Below, piece after piece: positions 1 through 4,783 of a DNA stretch of 5,531 nt. This DNA comes from Thermoplasmatota archaeon. Lineage in GTDB: Archaea > Thermoplasmatota > Thermoplasmata > Methanomassiliicoccales > Methanomassiliicoccaceae. Numbering within the stretch: position 1 is the stretch's first letter; each line of letters starts with the position of its first letter. Location: NCBI GenBank assembly GCA_022709105.1, contig JAKIXL010000101.1, positions 1 to 5,531 on the forward strand, read 5' to 3'. A model generated the notes under the pieces. The model was not told the origin of the DNA, made no database searches, and was given only the letters and a program-made list of their open reading frames with translations. The translations under genes and the position numbers were made by a program.

Positions 1-2073
1 TCCAACGTCGTGGTGGTGGTCGACCGCCACGCGGACGAGCTCGTCCGCCGGCTTAGGGCGGAGCTGCCGCCCCTCGCCCGCTTGGACTCGGTGGAGATTG
101 TGCCGTCGGAAGAGGCCTTGGGGACAGGTTTCCGGATCGTGCCCAGCGAGGCAGGGCAGAGAGGCGTGGGCATCCCCAACGACACCGCGGTCTGCGACGA
201 CTGCCTGAGAGAGATGTTCGATCCCTCTGACCGCCGCTACCTTTATCCTTTCACAAACTGCACGAACTGCGGGGCCAGGTATACGGTGATCATCGATCTT
301 CCGTACGACCGCGAGAACACCTCCATGCGAGACTTCCCCATGGACCCCGACTGCCGCAACGAGTACGACGACCCTTCGGCCCGACGCTTTCACCACCAGA
401 CGATATCGTGCCCTCACTGCGGACCTTCCTATTATCTGCTGGACCGCAAGGGAAAGGTGCTGGAAGGCGATCCTATGGAGGGTTTCGCCCGACTGCTGCG
501 GGAGGGCGGCATAGGAATAGCCAAAAGCTGGGGCGGCATGCACATCTGCACCACCCTTGGAACGCTCCCCCGGCTACGGGAGTGGTATCGCCGGAAGGAG
601 AAGCCGTTCGCCATCATGGTCCGGGACATGGAGGCCGTTAGGCGATACAGCGAGCCTACGGACTTCGAGGAGGAGCTCCTGAGCTCGCCGCATCGCCCGG
701 TGGTCCTGGTGCGCAAGCGGCCCAGTGAGATCATGGAGGCCGTCTCTCCGGGACTGAGCACGGTCGGGCTCTTCCTTCCGTACGCAGGGATGCATCATCT
801 GCTGTTCCGGCACCTCGAGGACGACGCGTTGGTAATGACCTCCGCGAACGTTCCCGGTGAGCCCATGGTCCTCAGGGACGCGGACGCCCTGGACCTTGGC
901 GCGGACGCCTACCTCATGCATGACCGGGAGATCATCAACCGCTGCGATGATTCAGTGGTCAGGGCCTTCGGGAGGCACACCTACTTCATCCGCCGCTCCA
1001 GGGGGCACATACCGTCGGCGATCGACGTCCCCTTGAAAGGGGCCGCCATCGGCCTTGGGGGCCAGGAGAACCTCTGCGGAGCGGTGGCCAAGGACGGCCG
1101 CATGTTCACCACCCAGTATATCGGGGACGGCGATTCCCTGGGGGTCATCGACTTCCTGGACTCTTCGGTGCGGCACTTCCGACAGATGCTGGGCGTGGAC
1201 AAGGTCCAGGCGGTGGCGGTGGACCTGCACCCGGGCTACAGCAACCGCAAGCTAGGCGCTTCCATCGCCTACCGCGAGAGGGCTGAGCTGGTGGAGGTCC
1301 AGCATCATTGGGCCCACGCCGCCGCATTGATGGTCGACGCTGGCGTGGAGGAGATCGTGGCGCTGACCCTCGACGGGACCGGTTACGGCGCAGACGGGCA
1401 GGCCTGGGGAGGCGAGGTGCTGAGGGCCGATCTCCTATCCTACGACCGCGTGGCGCACATCCAGGCCATTCCTCTTCTGGGAGGAGAGAAGGCGGTCCGG
1501 GACCCCTGCCGTCTGGTCTTCGCCATGGACGAGATGGCCGGGCGGCCGAGCGGCTATTTCAACGACGAACAGGCCGCGGTCCTCAGGAAGATCATGCCCA
1601 GCAGCAAGACCAGCAGCGGGTTCGGACGGTTGCTCGACGCTCTTTCCTGCTACTTCGGCGTGTGCCAGAAGCGCACCTATGACGGAGAGCCGGCCATGAA
1701 GCTCGAGGCATTGCTGGAAAAGGGCCGGGTCATCGAAGGCCTGAAGGCTGAGCGCGTCAACGGTACGGTTATGACGGTGCCGCTTTTCCAGGAGCTGAGG
1801 GAGATGAAGGGAACGCGCGAGGATCTCGCCTTGACCTATGTGTCCGCAGTGCTCGAGCCCCTTGTGGAGGCGGCCGCGGACGAGGCGGCGCGGAGAGGCT
1901 TGGGCTCGGTGGGCCTTACCGGAGGCGTTTCCTATAATGGCGTAATTTCTTCGCTCACCGAACGGATGGTCCTCGCCCATGGCCTCGAGTTCATCTGCCC
2001 GGAAAGGCTCCCGAACGGCGACGGAGGCATATCCAGCGGGCAGTGCGCCATCGCCCTGCGCCGTATCGCCTGA
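1..2073 (+). CDS. hypF: HypF, carbamoyltransferase for [NiFe]-hydrogenase maturation (5' partial)
   Basis: HypF uses carbamoyl phosphate and ATP to make carbamoyl-adenylate and passes the carbamoyl group to the C-terminal Cys of HypE, the source of the hydrogenase CN ligands; it acts in the cytoplasm. The frame is open at base 1, so the start is outside the window and about 60-70 residues of the acylphosphatase domain, including its catalytic motif, are missing. Numbering from the GTG at 10, residues 1-47 are the end of that domain. Residues 62-137 are the two zinc fingers: CDDC at 62-65, CTNC at 84-87, then D112/C115 and C134/C137. Residues ~155-340 are the YrdC-like domain (KSWGGMH, KEKPFAIMV, LVMTSANVPGEP, DDSVVR, RRSRGHIP). 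Residues ~345-687 are the Kae1-like domain (QHHWAH 431-436, LDGTGYGADG, TGGVSYN 637-643, NGDGGISSGQ 669-678). The C-terminus is complete (TGA). The first ligand of finger 2 is Asp, not Cys. It is convergent with the next gene. Family assignment is very secure. Confidence 0.97.
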   Translation, partial: SNVVVVVDRHADELVRRLRAELPPLARLDSVEIVPSEEALGTGFRIVPSEAGQRGVGIPNDTAVCDDCLREMFDPSDRRYLYPFTNCTNCGARYTVIIDLPYDRENTSMRDFPMDPDCRNEYDDPSARRFHHQTISCPHCGPSYYLLDRKGKVLEGDPMEGFARLLREGGIGIAKSWGGMHICTTLGTLPRLREWYRRKEKPFAIMVRDMEAVRRYSEPTDFEEELLSSPHRPVVLVRKRPSEIMEAVSPGLSTVGLFLPYAGMHHLLFRHLEDDALVMTSANVPGEPMVLRDADALDLGADAYLMHDREIINRCDDSVVRAFGRHTYFIRRSRGHIPSAIDVPLKGAAIGLGGQENLCGAVAKDGRMFTTQYIGDGDSLGVIDFLDSSVRHFRQMLGVDKVQAVAVDLHPGYSNRKLGASIAYRERAELVEVQHHWAHAAALMVDAGVEEIVALTLDGTGYGADGQAWGGEVLRADLLSYDRVAHIQAIPLLGGEKAVRDPCRLVFAMDEMAGRPSGYFNDEQAAVLRKIMPSSKTSSGFGRLLDALSCYFGVCQKRTYDGEPAMKLEALLEKGRVIEGLKAERVNGTVMTVPLFQELREMKGTREDLALTYVSAVLEPLVEAAADEAARRGLGSVGLTGGVSYNGVISSLTERMVLAHGLEFICPERLPNGDGGISSGQCAIALRRIA

Positions 2074-2178
2074 TCCCTGCGCCCACGGTTCCGGCCGCAT
2101 GACCTCCATTGGGATGGGGGATTCGTTGAGGGAGCTACGAGAGAATATGATAAAATGGTGGGGGTAAAGGGTTTGGGA

Positions 2179-2619
2179 TCAGCGCACGCCGTCGACCAGC
2201 AGGGGGAGCGGCTTGTCGAACCACTTGTGCGTGCCAAGGTCCTTGACGCACTTTCCCAGGCAAACGCCCTCCTTCGGCGAGGGAGCGATGGCCCATTTGG
2301 AGTCCTCACGTTGCAGCCACAAGGTCGCACCGGGAAAGCCTTTCTCAGGCACCCACTTCTCGCAGACGATCCTCTCGTCTTCCTCGTTCTGGTACTCTGC
2401 GAGGAGGTTTCCGACGGTGGCAACGGCCTCGTTCACGTCCTTCTGGTCGTCCTGCACGCTCTGAAGGTCCAGAAGGAACTCGTAGAGCTGCCTGAGGCGG
2501 ACACCGTCCTGGACCCGGTAGGGCCCCCGGCGGATGTCATCGAGCAGGCTCTGTGCTGAGCTGCCGATGGCCTGGTACTTCTTGGCCAAGGCAAGGAACT
2601 CATCAAAGGTCATGTTCAT
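2179..2619 (-). CDS. Uncharacterised 146-residue soluble protein
   Basis: I do not recognise this protein. The frame is open for 146 codons, with GC-rich third positions like those of its neighbours, and ends in TGA. The N-terminal half (about residues 3-80) is rich in Leu, Gln, Asp and Lys and looks helical (FDEFLALAKKYQ, LRQLYEFLLDLQSVQDDQKD). The C-terminal half (85-146) has scattered Trp (89, 102, 109, 133) and Cys (86, 120, 124), the last two as CLGKC, and looks like a small mixed fold. There is no signal peptide and no membrane segment, so it is probably cytoplasmic. The start could be M1 (2617-2619) or M3 (2611-2613). No strong Shine-Dalgarno is visible; the best purine run is AAGGGATGG. 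A four-codon ORF, ATG GAC ATA AAA TGA (2630-2616), overlaps the M1 codon and is probably chance. It converges on hypF with a 105-bp gap and no T-rich terminator between them. It lies alone, so context suggests no function. Confidence 0.8.
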   Translation of the reverse strand: MNMTFDEFLALAKKYQAIGSSAQSLLDDIRRGPYRVQDGVRLRQLYEFLLDLQSVQDDQKDVNEAVATVGNLLAEYQNEEDERIVCEKWVPEKGFPGATLWLQREDSKWAIAPSPKEGVCLGKCVKDLGTHKWFDKPLPLLVDGVR

Positions 2620-2677
2620 TTTATGTCCATCCCTTTGCGTTCTACGCAGCCCTGATTTCGGTTACGCTCTTTAACTA

Positions 2678-2702
2678 CGTTCTCTCCTGGTTATCAAGAA
2701 CG
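2678..2702. repeat. Short inverted repeat CGTTCT-N13-AGAACG
   Basis: CGTTCT (2678-2683) and AGAACG (2697-2702) are perfect inverted arms with a 13-base spacer. The repeat spans the predicted transcription start of the 146-residue gene, where an operator or leader hairpin could sit. Six-base arms are weak evidence, and a chance match is quite possible. Confidence 0.3.
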
Positions 2703-2722
2703 AGAGCTACGATTATCACGTT

Positions 2723-2731
2723 CCATATAAG
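2723..2731 (-). promoter_or_regulatory. Candidate TATA box for the 146-residue gene
   Basis: Read on the minus strand this is CTTATATGG. About 25 bases downstream puts a start of transcription near 2700, giving an ~80-base leader to the ATG at 2619. The alternative box TTTATAATA (2766-2758) would give a leader of about 110 bases. This is based on archaeal promoter geometry only. Confidence 0.35.
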
Positions 2732-2894
2732 AGTTGAATCAGAATTTTAATTTTATATATTATAAATAAATTCAGCCCGGGAGCCTCTTTCTGGGGATCG
2801 GAGGGCAGAAATTCTATAAATGTGACAAGGGGATATGCTGCCCTGCTGATCCATTCCAGTGGCCCCCGGCCCGTTCTTTTGGTGGACAGCGCGC

Positions 2895-3086
2895 CTAGGA
2901 ACGGCCGCCAACGTCCTTGCCATCGGGCGAGAGTATCACTGCCTTCCCAAGCGTTCTGCGGACCAACCTGCCCTCCTGGTCGTAGTAGGAGGTGATCGCT
3001 CTGGATGCTTGGGCAGGATCGAATACCTCGCGCCCGAAAGGATCGAACATCTCCACGACCTTTCTAAGCTGCTCCCCTTCCGCCAA
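2895..3086 (-). CDS. Uncharacterised 63-residue small protein (TTG start, TAG stop)
   Basis: I do not recognise this protein. It is a 63-codon minus-strand frame with plausible codon use. It is charged and soluble with no membrane segment: a helical start (about residues 2-14), then FDPFGREVFDPAQ, then SYYDQEGRLVRRTLGKAVIL, which reads like two or three beta strands, and a Gly-rich end. TTG is chosen because the only upstream in-frame ATG (3110-3108) meets TAA at 3092-3090, and because a TATA box at 3130-3123 would start transcription near 3100, just before the TTG. AAGGGATAAGG ahead of the TTG is a weak ribosome site. An internal ATG at residue 13 is another possible start. It lies 36 bases downstream of the DUF488 gene, on the same strand and in the same frame. 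The opposite-strand frame has less natural composition. It could also be the remnant of a longer gene. Confidence 0.5.
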   Translation of the reverse strand: MAEGEQLRKVVEMFDPFGREVFDPAQASRAITSYYDQEGRLVRRTLGKAVILSPDGKDVGGRS

Positions 3087-3109
3087 TCCTTATCCCTTGT
3101 CTGTTAGCA

Positions 3110-3127
3110 TATAGGAACGTGCCTATA
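3110..3127. promoter_or_regulatory. 18-bp near-palindrome over the TATA box (candidate operator)
   Basis: TATAGGAACGTGCCTATA pairs at 8 of 9 positions about its centre; only the 3116/3121 pair fails. It overlaps the TATA element of the 63-residue gene and the DUF488 stop codon. A dimeric repressor bound here would block TBP/TFB access. This is inferred from symmetry and position alone. Confidence 0.4.
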
Positions 3128-3130
3128 AAA
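3123..3130 (-). promoter_or_regulatory. TATA box for the 63-residue gene, inside the 3' end of the DUF488 gene
   Basis: On the minus strand this reads TTTTATAG, part of the decamer TTTTATAGGC that also precedes cobT at 4721-4730. It overlaps the last codons and TAG stop of the DUF488 gene. Its spacing predicts a start near 3100, about 14 bases before the TTG codon. The match is good, but no transcript evidence is available here. Confidence 0.5.
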
Positions 3131-3482
3131 CAACTTGGTCCTCATCTCCGGCCAGCAGGTCCAGGAGCACTCTTGCACCGCTTATCTCGGCGTCCTTGGT
3201 GGAGAACACCAGGGTCACCGTGCGGCCTTCTGCCATTCTTTTTAATGAGCCCACCTTCCCGTTCCCCTCCAGCTCGGCGAGGTATCGCTTTCTGAACTCC
3301 CCCCATTTGGACCGGTCGTGGGAATACCACTTCCTAAGCTCGGCGGACGGCGCGACATCCTTGCACCATATGTCGATCTTCGCCCGTTCCTTGCTCACGC
3401 CTCTGGGCCACAGCCTCTCCACCAGCACCCGGGTGCCGTCCTCCGCGGTGGGTTCCTCGTACGCCCGCTTCATCCGGAGCAT
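3123..3482 (-). CDS. DUF488/YeaO-family protein
   Basis: This 119-residue protein matches the DUF488 (YeaO-like) family along its whole length, which is usually about 115-120 residues. Visible hallmarks are the N-terminal KRAYEEP (5-11), VLVERLWPRGVSKE (19-32), DIWCKDVAPSAELRKWYSHD (37-56), the following WGEFRKRYLAEL (60-71), and the late VTLVFSTKD strand. Family members are small cytoplasmic proteins of unknown biochemical function, so no reaction is claimed. The family's common Asn-Asn-Ala near the end appears here as SGA. The start is ATG at 3480-3482; a second ATG at 3471-3473 gives MKRAYEEP and is equally plausible, as many relatives begin close to this point. No clear Shine-Dalgarno precedes it and only a weak A-rich element (3513-3525) lies at TATA distance, so expression may be low or leaderless. 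It is divergent from the ApgM-like gene. It ends in TAG, followed in frame by TAA 10 codons later. Confidence 0.92.
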   Translation of the reverse strand: MLRMKRAYEEPTAEDGTRVLVERLWPRGVSKERAKIDIWCKDVAPSAELRKWYSHDRSKWGEFRKRYLAELEGNGKVGSLKRMAEGRTVTLVFSTKDAEISGARVLLDLLAGDEDQVVL

Positions 3483-3573
3483 GTTATGTCAATGGAAGGC
3501 CGCCCTCATCTTCCTTTCGATTTTCGGACCGGTGCTTCGATGCTCGGGCCAAGCCGGTCCCGCCATTCAGGAA

Positions 3574-3581
3574 AGTATATT
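3574..3581 (+). promoter_or_regulatory. TATA box of the ApgM-like gene
   Basis: AGTATATT stands about 36-43 bases before the ATG at 3617, predicting transcription from around 3600-3605 and a leader of about 12-17 bases. The leader holds AAAAAGGGAG, which can serve as a Shine-Dalgarno for either the 3617 or the 3623 ATG. Confidence 0.5.
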
Positions 3582-3616
3582 AGCCAGACGCAATATGAGG
3601 TCCAAAAAGGGAGCTT

Positions 3617-4666
3617 ATGGGGATGAACACTCTGGTGGTACTTCTGGACGGGGCGGCCGATGAGAGAATACCAGAGCTGGGAGGCAGGACGCCCCTGGAA
3701 TCCTTGGACAAGAGGTTCATCGACAGCATCGCCACCGCCGGCGAATTCGGGACCACCGATGGGAAGGGGTACACGCACCTCTTCCTTCTAGAACTGTTCA
3801 CCGGCAAACCTCTGGCCATGCCTCGCGGTCTGGTCGAGGCGGTAGGACTGGGCGTCCCGGTGGAGAGCCATCAGGTGGCCTATCGCTTCTCCCCTGTTCA
3901 GATGAACGGCGGTATGATCGAGTGGGTCTACAGGGTCTCCAGGGAAATGGACCGGGGCCTGCAGGACGCGATGGTAAGGAACCTTGATGCCCTGGGGGAC
4001 CTGAACCCCAAGCTTTATTTCTACGAGGACGGCAGGGGCGTCATGACCGTGGATACCGATCATGTTCAGGACTTCCCCAGTCCGCCGGCCCCGGTGAACG
4101 GCAAGATCGAGATGGGCGATTTCGAGAGGTTCATAAACCGCACCGCAGAGGACCTTGATGGCCTGACGGTTATGCCATGGGGAGGGGGTTACCTGAACGA
4201 GACGAACCGCCCCAGGCCGCTGGACGCGGCCAAGGACATGGTCATCATCTCGAAGAGCCCGTCAGCGCTGGGAGTTGCCGGGGTGCTTAACATGCGCCGC
4301 CGGGTCGTGGACAACATGTGGAGCGGATTTCAGGAGGCGTTCCGCCTGCTGAGAACCTCCAACGTGTTCATGCATGTCGAAGAGACCGACGACATATCCC
4401 ATCGCCTCGCCCCGGACCAGAAGGTATCCATGCTCCAGGAGGTGGACGACCTGCTGATGGAGAACCTGGACCGCATGATCGGCTACCGGGTGGCCTTCGT
4501 GGTGGACCACGGGACCTCCTCGTTGAGCGGGCAGCACCTTCAGATGAAGGTCCCATACGCCGCCGGTGAGGTCGGAAGGTCCAGCAGCCGATCGACCAGG
4601 TTCTGCGAGGTTGCGGAACGGCACCGCCCCTTGGGGACCCTCATGGGCTCCCTATTGTCCCGATGA
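3617..4666 (+). CDS. apgM: ApgM-like cofactor-independent phosphoglycerate mutase homologue (alkaline phosphatase superfamily)
   Basis: The archaeal ApgM family interconverts 2- and 3-phosphoglycerate through a metal-bound phospho-Ser/Thr enzyme; the same fold also carries other phosphotransfer activities. This 349-residue protein keeps the scaffold: VVLLDGAADERIPELGGRTP (7-26, metal ligand D11), PRGLVEAVG (69-77), MPWGGGY (186-192), ISKSPSALGVAGVLNM (211-226), HVEETDDISH (253-262, ligands D258 and H262), and DHGTSSLSGQH (297-307, ligands D297, H298, H307, with the family spacing to the last His). The nucleophile is probably T53 in GYTH. It is about 50 residues shorter than usual ApgM and diverges in the middle, so exact substrate is uncertain. 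ATG 3617 is used; ATG 3623 two codons later would also fit and starts MNTLVVLLDG. It has its own TATA box, is divergent from the DUF488 gene, and ends 117 bases before cobT. Superfamily membership is secure; mutase activity is inference. Confidence 0.85.
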   Translation: MGMNTLVVLLDGAADERIPELGGRTPLESLDKRFIDSIATAGEFGTTDGKGYTHLFLLELFTGKPLAMPRGLVEAVGLGVPVESHQVAYRFSPVQMNGGMIEWVYRVSREMDRGLQDAMVRNLDALGDLNPKLYFYEDGRGVMTVDTDHVQDFPSPPAPVNGKIEMGDFERFINRTAEDLDGLTVMPWGGGYLNETNRPRPLDAAKDMVIISKSPSALGVAGVLNMRRRVVDNMWSGFQEAFRLLRTSNVFMHVEETDDISHRLAPDQKVSMLQEVDDLLMENLDRMIGYRVAFVVDHGTSSLSGQHLQMKVPYAAGEVGRSSSRSTRFCEVAERHRPLGTLMGSLLSR

Positions 4667-4720
4667 TGGACATTGGGCCGCACGCGGGGCCTCCGTTATG
4701 CGGGCCGGCCTTCGACACGG

Positions 4721-4728
4721 TTTTATAG
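4721..4728 (+). promoter_or_regulatory. TATA box of cobT
   Basis: TTTTATAG matches the archaeal TATA consensus well and is the start of the decamer TTTTATAGGC seen also at 3130-3121 on the other strand. The predicted transcription start lies near 4750, so cobT is probably transcribed independently of the ApgM-like gene. Confidence 0.6.
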
Positions 4729-4735
4729 GCCCTAA

Positions 4736-4766
4736 CCATTTGGCTGGATGCATAATCCAACTGGCT
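4736..4766. repeat. Tandem CCAnnTGGCT element at the cobT transcription start (candidate operator)
   Basis: CCATTTGGCT (4736-4745) and CCAACTGGCT (4757-4766) are direct repeats differing at two bases, with starts 21 bases apart, about two helical turns. Each holds a small palindrome, CCAnnTGG. They flank the predicted start near 4750 just downstream of the TATA box, where a repressor would act. A perfect hairpin TGGAT-GCATA-ATCCA (4745-4759) lies between. The regulator and ligand are unknown. Confidence 0.35.
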
Positions 4767-4771
4767 TTCGT

Positions 4772-4777
4772 GGAGAT
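4772..4777 (+). promoter_or_regulatory. Shine-Dalgarno of cobT, supporting the 4784 start
   Basis: GGAGAT lies six bases ahead of the ATG at 4784. The alternative in-frame ATG at 4748 has no such site, and it falls almost on the predicted transcription start, so only leaderless translation could use it. Confidence 0.55.
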
Positions 4778-4783
4778 GTTGAG

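Larger units (their letters stand above)
2620..2894. other. AT-rich non-coding region between two minus-strand genes
   Basis: No convincing gene is present on either strand. The region contains a 30-base pure A/T block at 2743-2772, within which TTTATA (2752-2757) and TATAAA (2761-2766) face each other across three bases, so a TATA-like box is present in both orientations. Further TATA-like elements are at 2723-2731 and 2814-2820 (minus). No plus-strand gene starts downstream that would use the rightward box. The most likely role is the promoter and leader of the 146-residue gene, plus the 3' end of the 63-residue gene. A small RNA cannot be ruled out, but I saw no conserved fold. Confidence 0.6.

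Noticed and set aside
1435..2109. Long minus-strand open frame (224 codons) opposite the 3' part of hypF
   Set aside because: It mirrors a strongly conserved hypF coding region; long antisense frames are expected in GC-rich genes, and its translation has no recognisable motifs.
1932..2423. Minus-strand open frame (163 codons) bridging hypF and the orphan gene
   Set aside because: It overlaps two better-supported genes in other frames, and its Ser/Arg/Pro-rich composition is typical of a shadow frame.
2895..3086. SYYDQEGRLVRRTLGK resembles an RHS/YD repeat unit
   Set aside because: Only one partial copy is present in a 63-residue protein; RHS proteins carry many repeats and are large.
2859..3107. 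Plus-strand 82-codon frame opposite the 63-residue gene
   Set aside because: It has no convincing ribosome site, less natural residue composition than the minus frame, and no recognisable motif. The choice between strands is not certain.
4667..4783. Possible cobalamin riboswitch ahead of cobT
   Set aside because: The 117-base gap is too short for the class, and since the predicted start is near 4750 only about 30 bases of leader are transcribed; no B12-box-like sequence was seen.
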